Part shown: piece by piece, positions 1 through 9,600 of the stretch
How the letters are laid out: each line of letters begins with the position of its first letter
Position numbering within the stretch: the first letter of the stretch is position 1
DNA from: Corallococcus caeni
GTDB lineage: Bacteria; Myxococcota; Myxococcia; Myxococcales; Myxococcaceae
DNA length: 64,000 nt
Direction of reading: 5' to 3'
Assembly (NCBI RefSeq): GCF_036245865.1
Contig: NZ_BTTW01000005.1
Span: forward strand, 310,001-374,000
Program-made: the position numbers and the translations under genes
The notes under the pieces: generated by a model
What the model was told of the DNA's origin: nothing
Database searches by the model: none
What the model saw: the letters and a program-made list of their open reading frames with translations, nothing else

Positions 1-252
1 CAGCAGCGACAGCAGCGCGATGCCGAAGGGCCCGTGCGCGACGGTGGCCACCGCGCCGCGGCTGTCCGTGGCGCGGCCGCCCTCGCCCGCCGCGAGCTTC
101 AGCGCCAGCACGCCGATGATGGCGTAGACCGCGCCCTTCGCCGCGTAGCCCATGCGGCCCAGCTTCTTCGCCCACGGGTGGCTCGCGGCCTCCTTCGCGC
201 CACGCGACAGCCGCTCCATGCCCGGCCCACGCATCACGTCCATCGTCGCCAT
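1..252 (-). CDS. DUF1206 membrane protein (N-terminal part)
   Basis: The first 84 residues of a protein that runs off the start of the window. After a basic N-terminus there is a hydrophobic segment with the pattern GYAAKGAVYAIIGVLALK, followed by TDSRGAVATVAHGPFG. This alternation of a G-Y-x-x-x-G-x-x-Y helix with a D-x-x-G-A-hinge is typical of DUF1206, a family with tandem two-helix repeats in the inner membrane and no known activity. The ATG at 252 is preceded by GGAGGAG with a good spacing. Family assignment rests on pattern recognition; function is unknown. Confidence 0.75.
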   Translation of the reverse strand, partial: MATMDVMRGPGMERLSRGAKEAASHPWAKKLGRMGYAAKGAVYAIIGVLALKLAAGEGGRATDSRGAVATVAHGPFGIALLSLL

Positions 253-440
253 GTGGATGCTCCTCCCGTCCCTCACCCAGGACCGAAGGACAGGGTGCGC
301 ATCCGGTGGCCCGGACGGACCCAGGGCGCCTCCCCCGGTTCCCCTTCCGGGCGGGGAACGGAGGGCTCGGCTGGCTGGCTGCTGGGAAGAACTCCCCGGT
401 CCTTCGCGGAGCGCTGAAGCGCGCGCCGGAGCCGCCCCCT

Positions 441-1355
441 TCAGGCCTGCCGGAACAGGTGCGTGCGCGCCGCGTCGGAGATGGCGACCGCCGCGGGGTG
501 CCGCAGCCGCCGCTCGACGGTGAGCGCGTAGAAGTGCTCGCGCACCGCGTCCACGCGGCCCACGACCTCCACGTCGTACTGGGAGCGGATCTCCGCCTCG
601 ATGACGGAGGGGCCCGGGAAGACGCCCTCGCCGGCCTGCCCGAAGGCCTTCATCAACGCGCTGTCCTGGAACTCGCCCCGGACGCGGGGGCGCACCCCCT
701 GCGACTCCAGCCACTGCATGAGCGAGCGACGTGACGGCGCGACCTCCGCCAGGAGCAGGAAGGGGGCTCCGTCCAGCGACTTCGGGAAGCCGCGGCGCAG
801 GGACGCCGCGAGCCGCGCGGTCGCGAACAGCGTCGTCCCGCACTCGCCCAGCAGGTGGTTGTAGGCGCGGATGCCGGAGGCGGGCGGCACGGGCGAGTCC
901 GACAGCACGAGGTCCAGCGCGTGCTGGGACAGGTCGCTCAGCAGCTTCTCCGTCCGGTCCTCGGTGCAGATGAGCTGCACCTCTTCGGACATCCGCATCG
1001 CGGGCTCCAGCAGCCGGTGCGCGATGAGCTTCGGCATCACCTCCGACACGCCCACCAGCAGCTTGCGCGGGCGCGCCGTGGGCAGCCCCTTCAGCCCGTT
1101 CTGCAGCTCGTTGCCCAGCGTGAAGATCTCATCCGCGTAGCGGTAGACGTAGCGGCCCACCTCCGTGAGCACGAGCTTGCGGCCGGCGCGCTCGAACAGC
1201 TTCTCTCCTAGGGCCTGCTCGAGGGCCCGCACCTGCCCCGTCACCGTGGGCTGGCTGAGCCGCAGCTTGCGCCCCGCGGCCACGACACCGCCCTCGCGCA
1301 CGACCGTCCAGAAGTACAGCAGGTGGTGGTAGTTGAGCCAGTCCATCGCCGCCAT
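441..1355 (-). CDS. nhaR: LysR-family regulator, NhaR-like
   Basis: A 304-residue LysR-type regulator. The N-terminal winged helix (about residues 5-65) has the unusual NhaR opening NYHHLLYFWTVVREG, followed by TVTGQVRALEQALGEKLFERAGR and YRYADEIFTLGNE; the effector domain keeps SQHALDLVLSDSPV and FQDSALMKAFG. These strings follow E. coli NhaR, which activates nhaA in response to sodium. No antiporter gene is visible nearby; the divergent neighbour is a TolC/ABC/HlyD operon, so its target here may be that exporter. The start could be M1 (1355) or M4 (1346). M1's codon lies inside one arm of an inverted repeat, which suggests autoregulation. Confidence 0.85.
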   Translation of the reverse strand: MAAMDWLNYHHLLYFWTVVREGGVVAAGRKLRLSQPTVTGQVRALEQALGEKLFERAGRKLVLTEVGRYVYRYADEIFTLGNELQNGLKGLPTARPRKLLVGVSEVMPKLIAHRLLEPAMRMSEEVQLICTEDRTEKLLSDLSQHALDLVLSDSPVPPASGIRAYNHLLGECGTTLFATARLAASLRRGFPKSLDGAPFLLLAEVAPSRRSLMQWLESQGVRPRVRGEFQDSALMKAFGQAGEGVFPGPSVIEAEIRSQYDVEVVGRVDAVREHFYALTVERRLRHPAAVAISDAARTHLFRQA

Positions 1356-1407
1356 ATATCGGCTTTCCTGTGGCTTCAGCGCGCCAATTACCTATTTGCC
1401 GATATAT
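1354..1407. promoter_or_regulatory. Inverted-repeat operator candidate in divergent promoter region
   Basis: ATATATCGGC at 1354-1363 is repeated in perfect inverted orientation as GCCGATATAT at 1398-1407. The copies are centred 44 bp apart, about four helical turns, in an otherwise very GC-rich stretch. They sit between the LysR gene and the exporter operon, which fits two cooperative binding sites for a LysR tetramer. Binding is inferred. Confidence 0.5.
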
Positions 1408-1479
1408 CGCCGCGCTCGTATTTCCAGGGCCGGCGAAACGGATGGGGCCCGCGTCCCCATCCGCGCCTGGAGGAAGTCG

Positions 1480-2991
1480 ATGCGCGGCACTCCCAGACAG
1501 CACGCCCCGGGCCCGGGGAGCGACGTGAGCGAAGAGCCCCGCGCCAGCAGGCCCTGGCGCGCGCCGTGCGCGGCCGCGCTGTGCGGCCTGGTGCTGACGT
1601 CGTGGAGCCCGCCGGCGAGCGCGCGGGGCGTGTCCTCGTCCTCCCCGCCACCGCTGTCGCTGGAGGAGGTGCTGGCCTCCACCGCGTCCCACTTCCCCCT
1701 CATCGAGGCGGCCCGGCTGGACGCGGAGGCCGCGCGCATGGAGCTGCTCGCCGCGCAGGGCGGCTTCGACCCGGAGCTGAAGGCGCGTGCCACGGCCTTC
1801 CCCGTGGGCCCCTACCCGTACACGCGGCTGGAGGCGACGCTGCAGCAGCCCACGCCGTACCACGGGGCCACCGTCTTCGGCGGTTGGCGCCGGGGGGACG
1901 GAAAGATTCCGGAGTACTACGGCAACCTGGAGACGCTGAGCGCGGGCGAGCTGCGCGCCGGGGTGACGGTGCCGCTGTGGCGCAACGGCCCGGTGGACCG
2001 CCGCAGGGCCACGCTGGAGCGGGCGCGGCTGGGGCACACCGCGGCGGAGCACTCCGTGCGGCAGGCCGCGCTCGACGCTTCGAGGAACGCGGCCCACCGC
2101 TACTGGGACTGGGTCGCGGCCGGCCGCCGCAAGGCCATCGCCGGGGAGCTGCTGGAGTTCGCGCGCGCCCGGGACACGCAACTGGCGAAGCGCGTGCGCA
2201 AGGGGGACCTGGCGGCCCTCGAGCTGACGGACAACCAGCGCGCACTCGCGCAGCGCGAGTCGCAGGTGGTGGCGGCGGAGCGGCTGTTGAAGCAGGCGGC
2301 GCTGGAGCTGGCGCTGTACCTGCGCGACGCGGACGGCAACCCCGTGCCCGTCCTTCCTGAGCGGCTGCCCGCGGACTTCCCCGCGCTGGACGCGCCGCCC
2401 CCCGCCGCCGAGCCGCTCGGCGACATGCTGGCGCGGCGCCCGGATGTGTCGCGGCTGGAGGCCCAGGCCGCCCAGCAGCGGGTGGAGGCGCGCTTCGCGG
2501 CCAACCAGCAGGCGCCCCTCATCGACGTGACGGTGGCGGCCGCGCAGGACCTGGGCTCGGGGCCGGAGCGGCTGCGCAAGACGGAGCTGGAGGTGGGCGT
2601 GGTGCTGGACGTGCCGCTGCTGAACCGCGCGGCGCGGGGACGCGACGGCGGCACGCGCGCGTCCGTGGCGCGCGTGGAGGCCCAGCTGCGGCTGCAGCGC
2701 GAGCGGGCCGCCGTGGAGGTGGGGGACGCGCGCGCGGCCCTGGACGCGGCCGGGTCACGGGTGCTGCTCGCCCGGACGGAGGCGGCCGCCGCGCGGGAGC
2801 TGGCGCAGGGTGAGCGCACGCGCCTGCGCCACGGCGACAGCAGCCTGCTGCTCGTGAACCTGCGCGAGCAGACGGCGGCGGAGGCCCAGGTGCGCGAGGT
2901 GGATGCACTCGCGGAGTACTTCAAGGCCGCGGCGACGTTGCGCGCCGCGCTGGCGCTGCCGGTCGCCACGGTCACCACGCCGGGGAGATGA
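1480..2991 (+). CDS. TolC-family outer membrane efflux protein
   Basis: A 503-residue outer-membrane channel subunit. The chosen ATG at 1480 follows TGGAGGAAG and starts a long export signal with a hydrophobic core around APCAAALCGLVLTS ending near PASA. The mature part opens with LSLEEVLASTASHFPLIEAARLDAEAARMELLAAQGGFDPELKA, the classic TolC start, and continues with two helical-hairpin repeats and R-R-P-D-V. An in-frame extension upstream to 1333 overlaps the regulator's start and is unlikely. It overlaps the ABC gene by 4 nt (ATGA) and is the first gene of a three-gene export operon. Confidence 0.9.
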   Translation: MRGTPRQHAPGPGSDVSEEPRASRPWRAPCAAALCGLVLTSWSPPASARGVSSSSPPPLSLEEVLASTASHFPLIEAARLDAEAARMELLAAQGGFDPELKARATAFPVGPYPYTRLEATLQQPTPYHGATVFGGWRRGDGKIPEYYGNLETLSAGELRAGVTVPLWRNGPVDRRRATLERARLGHTAAEHSVRQAALDASRNAAHRYWDWVAAGRRKAIAGELLEFARARDTQLAKRVRKGDLAALELTDNQRALAQRESQVVAAERLLKQAALELALYLRDADGNPVPVLPERLPADFPALDAPPPAAEPLGDMLARRPDVSRLEAQAAQQRVEARFAANQQAPLIDVTVAAAQDLGSGPERLRKTELEVGVVLDVPLLNRAARGRDGGTRASVARVEAQLRLQRERAAVEVGDARAALDAAGSRVLLARTEAAAARELAQGERTRLRHGDSSLLLVNLREQTAAEAQVREVDALAEYFKAAATLRAALALPVATVTTPGR

Positions 2992-4682
2992 ACACAATGG
3001 CCACGGACACGCATCACCCTCACCTGACCCCCTGGGAGCGGCTGAAGGCCGTGCTCACGCCGGAGCGCGGTGACCTCTGGGTCCTCGTCGTCTACGGCGC
3101 GGGCGTGGGGCTGCTCTCGCTCGTGGTGCCCATCACCGCGCAGGCGGTGGTGAACACCGCCGCCTTCGGGACCGTGCTCCAGCCCCTGGCGGTGCTGGGG
3201 CTCGTCGTCTTCGGCCTGCTCGTCCTGGCCGGGGGCCTGCGGCTGATGCAGGTCCTGGTGGCGGAGCGGCTCCAGCAGCGGCTCTTCGCGCGCATGGCGG
3301 TGGACCTCGCCTGGCGGCTGCCGCGCGTGCGGGCGCAGGTGCATGACACCCACCGCGTGTCGGAGCTGGTGAACCGCTTCATGGACGTGATGACCATCCA
3401 GAAGGCGACCTCCCTCATCCTGCTGGATGGGCTGGCGCTCGCGCTCCAGGCGCTCGTCGGGCTGACGGTGCTGGCCTTCTACAGCCCGCTGCTGCTCGGC
3501 TTCGACCTGCTGCTGCTGGGGAGCATGGCGCTGGTGCTCTTCGGGCTCGGGCGGGGCGCGGTGCGCACCAGCGTCCAGGAGTCGTATCGGAAGTACGAGG
3601 TCGTGGGCTGGCTGGCGGAGCTGGCGCGGGTGCCGCTCGCCTTCTGGGGGCCGGCGGGCGGGGCGCTGGCCCTGCGGCGCGCGGATGAGGCGACCCAGGC
3701 CTATCTGGAGGCGCGCTCCGGGCACTTCCGCATCCTGCTGCGCCAGGTGGCGGGAACGCTCGCGGTCCAGGCGCTCGCGAGCGGGCTGCTGCTGGGCGTG
3801 GGAGGCTGGCTCGTCACCCGCCAGCAGCTGAGCCTGGGCCAGCTCGTGGCCGCGGAGCTCATCGTCGCCCCGGTGGTGGCCAGCTTCGCCAAGTTCGGCA
3901 AGTACCTGGAGAGCCTCTATGACCTGCTGGCCGCGGTGGACAAGGTGGGCCACCTCTTCGACCTGCCCATCCAGCCGGACGGGGGCGAACCCCTGGACCG
4001 CCGGGACGGGCGCGCCGCGGCCCTGCGCCTGCGGGACGTGAGCCTCCCGGCCAGCCCGCTCTCCACCGCGACGTTGCGCGACGTGGACCTGAAGGTGGAG
4101 CCCGGCAGCCGCGTCGCCATCGTCGGCCCGTACAGCTCCGGCAAGCGCCTGCTGGTGGACGTGGCCGTGGGCCTGCGGGAGCCGGCCCACGGCTTCGTGG
4201 AGCTGGACGGCATGGACCTGCGCGAGGCGTCCACCGACTCGCTGCAGGCCCAGGTGGCGCTGGTGCGCGGCATCCAGCTCTTCGACGGCACGGTGCAGGA
4301 GAACGTGGCGGTGGGCCGCGCGGACGTGTCGCTCCAGGACGTGCGACAGGCGCTGGACGCGGTGTGTCTGCTGGATGAGCTGTCGCGGCTCCCGGACGGC
4401 CTGCGCACGCGCCTGTCGGGCGGCCACACGCTGCTGTCTCCAGGGCAGGCCCAGCGGCTGATGCTCGCGCGCGCCCTGGTGGGCCGCCCGCGGATGCTCG
4501 TGCTGGATGAAGCCCTGGACAGCCTGGACGCGGACGTGCGCTCGCAGGTGGTGGACCGGCTGCTGACCCCCGGCGCGCCGTGGACGCTGCTGCTCACCAC
4601 GCACCTGCCGGAGCTCGCGGCGCGCTGTGACCGCGCGCTGCGCGTGCAAGCGAACACCCTGGTGGAGGTGAAGCCGTCATGA
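2988..4682 (+). CDS. ABC exporter, fused membrane and ATPase domains, atypical Walker A
   Basis: 564 residues: an exporter-type membrane domain (about residues 30-320, with hydrophobic spans such as LVVYGAGVGLLSLVVPI and LLLGFDLLLLGSMALVLFG) followed by an ATPase domain. The Walker A motif reads GPYSSGKR (residues 380-387), with arginine where Ser or Thr normally binds magnesium. The signature is LSPGQ rather than LSGGQ; Walker B (MLVLDEALDSLD) and the H-loop (TTHLPE) look normal. It is translationally coupled to the TolC gene before it and the HlyD gene after it (4-nt overlaps both sides), so it is the inner-membrane part of a type I secretion-like system. Catalysis may be weak or absent. 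The substrate is unknown. Confidence 0.88.
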   Translation: MNTMATDTHHPHLTPWERLKAVLTPERGDLWVLVVYGAGVGLLSLVVPITAQAVVNTAAFGTVLQPLAVLGLVVFGLLVLAGGLRLMQVLVAERLQQRLFARMAVDLAWRLPRVRAQVHDTHRVSELVNRFMDVMTIQKATSLILLDGLALALQALVGLTVLAFYSPLLLGFDLLLLGSMALVLFGLGRGAVRTSVQESYRKYEVVGWLAELARVPLAFWGPAGGALALRRADEATQAYLEARSGHFRILLRQVAGTLAVQALASGLLLGVGGWLVTRQQLSLGQLVAAELIVAPVVASFAKFGKYLESLYDLLAAVDKVGHLFDLPIQPDGGEPLDRRDGRAAALRLRDVSLPASPLSTATLRDVDLKVEPGSRVAIVGPYSSGKRLLVDVAVGLREPAHGFVELDGMDLREASTDSLQAQVALVRGIQLFDGTVQENVAVGRADVSLQDVRQALDAVCLLDELSRLPDGLRTRLSGGHTLLSPGQAQRLMLARALVGRPRMLVLDEALDSLDADVRSQVVDRLLTPGAPWTLLLTTHLPELAARCDRALRVQANTLVEVKPS

Positions 4683-5722
4683 GCATGCCCTATCGCGTCT
4701 CCTTGCAGGATGGCCGCATCGGGTCCTTCGCGCGCGTCCGCCCGGTGGCCTCCGCGCGCAGGCTCGCGGGCGGGATGGTGGTCGCGGGCGTCCTGCTCGC
4801 GTTCGGCCTGGCGTTCATCCCCTGGCAGCAGTCGGCCTTTGGAGAAGGCCAGGTGGTGGCGTACTCGCCGGACGAGCGCCAGCAGCGCGTGGACGCCCCG
4901 CTGGACGGGTGGCTGGACGCGTGGTTCGTCCAGGAGGGCTCGCACGTGGCCAAGGGGGACCCCATCGCGCGCATCGTGGACAACGACCCGGAGCTGCTCC
5001 AGCGCCTGCGCTCCGAACAGGAGGCGGCGCAGGCCCGCCTCGCGGCGGCCGAGCGCGCGCTCGACACGGCGCTGCGCAACGTGCGGCGCCAGTGGCAGCT
5101 CTTCAACGAGGGCCTCAGCTCGCGCAAGCAGTACGAGGAAGCGCAGCTCAAGGAGGCGGACGTGATGAAGGAGCTCACCAGCGCCCGGGCGGAGCTGGCG
5201 CGGGTGGACACGCGGTTGGCGCGCCAGGGGCGGCAGCTGGTGACGGCGCCGCGCGCGGGCGTCATCCTGCGCAGGAACGCGGGCGACAGCGCCATGTACG
5301 TGAAGACGGGGGAGCCGCTGGCCGTGCTCGTGCCGGAGACGCGCTCGCGCGCGGTGGAGCTGTGGATGGACGGCAACGACCTGCCGCTGGTGATGCGCGA
5401 GCGGCAGGTGCGGCTGCAGTTCGAGGGCTGGCCCGCGCTCCAGGCCAGCGGCTGGCCCTCCGTGGCCGTGGGCACCTTCGGGGGTGAGGTCTCCGTCATC
5501 GACGCGGCGGGTGGCGGCCAGCCGGGCCGCTTCCGCATCCTCGTCACGCCCCTGCCCGGTGAGCCCTGGCCGGCGAGCGACCTGCTGCGCCAGGGCGTGC
5601 GGGCCCATGGGTGGGTGCTGCTCGAACAGGTGCCGCTCGCCTACGAACTGTGGCGCCGCTTCAACGCGTTCCCGCCCGCGCTGTCCAAGCCGCCCCCGGA
5701 AGCGAACCCCCAGAAGAAGTAG
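4679..5722 (+). CDS. HlyD-family periplasmic adaptor
   Basis: 347 residues with a single N-terminal membrane anchor (about residues 28-48, LAGGMVVAGVLLAFGLAFIP). Next come a split lipoyl/barrel-sandwich segment (VDAPLDGWLDAWFVQEGSHVAKGDPIARI and QLVTAPRAGVILRRNAGDSAMYVKTGEPLAVLV), a charged coiled-coil hairpin between them (LRSEQEAAQARLAAAERAL...), and a C-terminal beta-barrel. It would bridge the ABC exporter to the TolC channel encoded just upstream. It ends 36 bp before a convergent hydrolase gene, with a GC-rich hairpin-like stretch between. Confidence 0.9.
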   Translation: MSMPYRVSLQDGRIGSFARVRPVASARRLAGGMVVAGVLLAFGLAFIPWQQSAFGEGQVVAYSPDERQQRVDAPLDGWLDAWFVQEGSHVAKGDPIARIVDNDPELLQRLRSEQEAAQARLAAAERALDTALRNVRRQWQLFNEGLSSRKQYEEAQLKEADVMKELTSARAELARVDTRLARQGRQLVTAPRAGVILRRNAGDSAMYVKTGEPLAVLVPETRSRAVELWMDGNDLPLVMRERQVRLQFEGWPALQASGWPSVAVGTFGGEVSVIDAAGGGQPGRFRILVTPLPGEPWPASDLLRQGVRAHGWVLLEQVPLAYELWRRFNAFPPALSKPPPEANPQKK

Positions 5723-5758
5723 CCCCGGCTCCAGGGAGCCCCGGGCGCACGGCGGACG

Positions 5759-6565
5759 CTAGCGCAGCGTCCGCACGGCCTGGACCACGCGGGGCCACTC
5801 CTTGGAGCGTGGGTCGATGAGCTCGAAGTGGCCCGCGCCCTTCAAGGGCACCAGGTGCACGGGGTCTTTCTGCTGGACGCCCCGGGCGTGGAAGCCCTCG
5901 CTGACCTTCAGGGGGACGGTGTCGTCCTCGGTGCCGTGGAGGAGGACCTGCGGCAACTTCAGCGGCTGGAGCGCGGCGGGCGAGGCCACCGCGTAGCGCT
6001 CGGGGAACTGCTCCGGGGTGCCGCCCATGAAGGTCTTCACGATGCCCTTGCCCAGGTCCAGCGCCGCGCCCTGCGCCAGGTCCAGCACGCCGGCCAGGGA
6101 CACCACGCCCTTCAGCTTCAGGGGTGCGTCGCGGTACAGCGCCTGCTTCGGCGTGAGGCGGTGGCGCGCGGCCAGCCACATGGCCAGGTGTCCGCCGGCG
6201 GAGTGGCCCATGGCCACCACGTTGGAGAGGTCCAGCCCCAGCGACGGGGCGGCGTCCACCAGGTGGTCCGCGGCGGAGGCCACGTCCTCCAGGGTGCCGG
6301 GGAAGCCACCGCCGGCCTGGCCCACGCGGCGGTACTCCAGGCTCCACGTCGCGAAGCCGCGCTTCGTCAGGTCCGCGCACAGGTGGCCCGCGTGCTCCAG
6401 GCCGTACTCGGCGCGCCAGAAGCCGCCGTGGACGAAGAGGACCACGGGGTGCGGGCCCTTGCCCTTGGGCTTGCGCAGCTCGGTGAACTGCTGCGGGGCT
6501 TCACCATAGGCGATGCGCGCGTCCGGCGGCGGCTGCGGCGTTTCCAGGACCCACATGGAGCTCAT
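5759..6565 (-). CDS. Alpha/beta hydrolase (esterase/formamidase-like)
   Basis: 268 residues. HGGFW supplies the oxyanion hole, GHSAGG the nucleophile elbow, a late Glu/Asp-Asp (GTEDDTVPL) the acid and GAGHFELI the histidine, so the catalytic set is complete. The architecture, with HGG followed by SLEYRR and a central SAGGHLA, resembles the BD-FAE/kynurenine-formamidase group of esterases. There is no signal peptide, so it is probably cytoplasmic. The ATG at 6565 starts MSSMWVLE; the reading frame stays open far upstream through the kinase gene on the other strand, which I treat as a shadow. The substrate cannot be told. Confidence 0.85.
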   Translation of the reverse strand: MSSMWVLETPQPPPDARIAYGEAPQQFTELRKPKGKGPHPVVLFVHGGFWRAEYGLEHAGHLCADLTKRGFATWSLEYRRVGQAGGGFPGTLEDVASAADHLVDAAPSLGLDLSNVVAMGHSAGGHLAMWLAARHRLTPKQALYRDAPLKLKGVVSLAGVLDLAQGAALDLGKGIVKTFMGGTPEQFPERYAVASPAALQPLKLPQVLLHGTEDDTVPLKVSEGFHARGVQQKDPVHLVPLKGAGHFELIDPRSKEWPRVVQAVRTLR

Positions 6566-6682
6566 GCGCGCATCTTGGGAACGGGCGGGCGGGCACCGCA
6601 AGTCGCGCCGCGCCGCCGTGTGGCGACGTGCGTGGAAGCGGGAGGCTCCGCTACGCTCCTCCGGCGATGGGAGCGTGCTGGC

Positions 6683-9600
6683 GTGCTTGAGGCGGATGAG
6701 GCGGAGCTGCGCATGGCCCTGGCAGAGGGGCTCCTCTCCCGCGAGGACGTGGAGGCCGTGCGCGAGGAGGCCGCGCGGCGCGGCGTCTCTCCGCTCCAGC
6801 TCCTCGTGGAGCAGGGACGGCTCTCCGCGGCTTCGCTCGTGTCGCTGCGCCGGAGCCTGGAGGCGGAGACGCCACCTCCGCCCGGAAGCAAGGGGGAGCG
6901 CCCGCGCGACAGCGCGCTCCGCGACGAAGAACGCCCGCGGGAGGGCACGCCGCACGGCCCCGTGCATGCCGAAGCGCCCGTGCGCATGGGCCCTGCGCCG
7001 GGCACCGCCGACGACACGTTGCCTCCGGGCGCCGCGCCTGCCTCCGGAGTGGACGGGCCCGCGTTCCCGGTGCCGCACTGGGCGCTCTACCGGTCCATCC
7101 GCTTCCTGGGCCAGGGCGGCATGGGCCGCGTCTTCCTGGCCCGGGACCTGCGGCTGCACCGCGACGTGGCGCTGAAGTTCGTCCGCGACGAGGACCCGGA
7201 GCTGTCGCGCCGCTTCATCTCCGAGGCCCGCGCCCAGGCCCGCGTGGACCATGAACGCGTCTGCCGCGTGTACGAGGTCGGTGAGGTCCAGGGCCGCGCG
7301 TACATCGCCATGCAGTACATCCCGGGGGCGCCGCTGCACACCCTGGCCGGCACGCTGTCCGTGGAGCAGAAGGCGCTCGTGCTGCGCGACGCCGCGCTGG
7401 GCGTGCACGCCGCCCATCTGGCCGGGCTCGTGCACCGCGACCTCAAGCCCTCCAACATCCTCGTGGAGCGCGGCGAGGACGGCGCCCTGCGCCCCTACGT
7501 CATGGACTTCGGACTGGCGCGCGACTGGACCAGCGACGACGCCGCCACCGCCACCGGCACCGTGCTGGGCACGCCCCAGTACATGGCCCCTGAGCAGGCT
7601 CGGGGCGAGGTGTCCCACCTGGACCGGCGCGCGGACGTCTACAGCCTGGGGGCCACGCTGTACCACCTGCTGACTGGCCAACCGCCTGTCACCGGTGCCA
7701 ATGGATTGGAGGTGCTCGGCCGCATCGCCACCCAGGAGCCCCGCCGCCCGCGCGAGCTGGACGCGGAGCTTCCGGCGGACCTGGAGGCCATCGTCCTCAA
7801 GTGTCTGGAGAAGGAGCGCTCGCGGCGCTACGGCTCCGCGCGGGCCCTGGCGGACGACCTCACGCGGTTCCTCGAAGGCGACCGGGTCCTCGCGCGCACC
7901 GGCCCCGCGTACCGCGTGCGCAAGTGGGTGGCCCGTCACCGGGTCGCCGTCGTCGTCGCGGGCATCACCGGGCTCGCCGTCGCGGGCACCGTGGGCCAGG
8001 GCGTGATGGCCCGGCGCGAGGTCTCCCAGCGCGAGGCCCTGACCCGTCGCTTCACCGAAGGCGTTGAACGCATCGCGGCCCAGGCCCGCTATTCCGGCCA
8101 GGCGCCCCTGCACGACACGCGGCCGGACCGCGAGGCGATGCGCGCCCGCATGCGCGACATCGAAGCGTCCATGCGCGATGCGGGCCCCGTCGCGGAGGGC
8201 CCGGGCCACTACGCGCTGGGACGCGGGTTCCTCGCGCTGGGGGACGAGGAGGCCGCGCGCACGCACCTGGAGGCCGCCTGGGCGAAGGGCTTCCGCGAGC
8301 CCCGCGTGGCGTATTCGCTCGCACTGGTGCTGGGCCACCGCTACCAGCGCGAGCGGATGGAGGCGGACCGCATCCCGGACGCGGCCAGCCGCGAGGCGAA
8401 GCGACTCGAAGCCCAGACGCGCTCGCGAGCTCCGGCGCTGGCGTTCCTGGAGCAGGGCCGGGGAGCGGAGGTGCCCGCCCCTGAGTACGCGGAGGCCCTC
8501 CGCGCCTTCCACGAGGAGCGCTTCGAGGACGCGCTGAAGTCCCTGGACGCGCTGGGCACGCGGCTGCCGTGGTTCCACGAAGCGCCGCTGCTCCGAGGCG
8601 ACGTCCTGCTCGCCCGCGCCGTGCGCCATGCCCTGGCGAGTGAACGCGACGCCGCTCGCGATGACCTGGAGGCCGGACGCCGGGCCTACGAGGCGGCGGC
8701 GGAGATTGGCCGCAGCGTGTCCGCCGTGCACCGTGCGCGGGCGGAGCTGGAGCAGGAGGCCCTGCTGCTGGAGCTGTCCGGCAAGGGCGACGTGCTGCCC
8801 GCGTACACGCGCGGGATGGAGGCCGTGTCACGCGCGCGCACGGCGGCTCCCGATGAAGCGGAGACGTGGGTGCTGGAGGCCCGGCTCCACCGGCGCCTCG
8901 CCCAGGCGCGCTTGAGCAGTGGAGGCGACGTGGAGCCGCTCCTCGCCCGGACGCTCGACGCGGCGAAGGAAGCGCTGAGGCTCGAACCGTCCAGGGTGGA
9001 GGCACGCCACGCGCTGGCCATGGGCTGGTGGCAGTGGGCCCGCTACCGGCAGGACCGCAACGAGGATCCGCGCGAACAACTGCGCGCCGCCGTCGCCGCC
9101 TTCGAATCCATCCCGGAGTCCTCGCGAGACTACGACTTCCACCTGGACCTGGGGCTCGTCTTCAAGGTGTGGGCGGACTCCGAGGACGGACGCGGCGGCG
9201 ACTCGCTGCCCTTCCGGCAGCAGGCCATCACGTCCTATCGACACGCCTTGGCGCTGGATGCGAAGCGGCCGGATGCGTGGATCAACCTGGGCACGGCCTA
9301 CGTGAACCGCGCCAACCATCCGCGAGCTCCGTCGAAGGACGGGGACCTGGAGGAGGCAAGGACGGCGCTGGAGCGCGCGAGCACGCTCGACCCGGGCCAC
9401 GTCGTCGCGTGGTTCTATCTGGCGGAGGTGCACCGCGCGCTCGCCCTGCGCCTGCGCGACCACGGCGGCGACGCGGGGCCGGGACTTGCCCGCGCGCTGG
9501 AGGCCTACCGTCACGGCGTCACCATCAACCCGAAGCTGCCTCCGTTGCGGAACGGAGTGGGCACCGTCCTGCTCGACCAGGCCCGTGAGGCGTGGGACCG

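Noticed and set aside
441..1355. Sodium/proton antiporter locus inferred from NhaR
   Set aside because: No nhaA-like membrane protein is present on either side, so only the regulator is called.
2100..4649. 849-residue open frame on the minus strand
   Set aside because: It is antisense to the TolC and ABC genes, is composed of His/Gln/Arg/Ala-rich low-complexity sequence and has no domain; long antisense frames are expected at about 70% GC.
5828..6682. Upstream extension of the kinase frame
   Set aside because: It runs antisense through the hydrolase gene with shadow-type composition. The kinase N-terminal domain begins near 6683-6713.
6566..8731. Upstream extension of the hydrolase frame across the kinase gene
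   Set aside because: The protein-like sequence begins only at MSSMWVLE (6565). The extension is antisense to a clear kinase.
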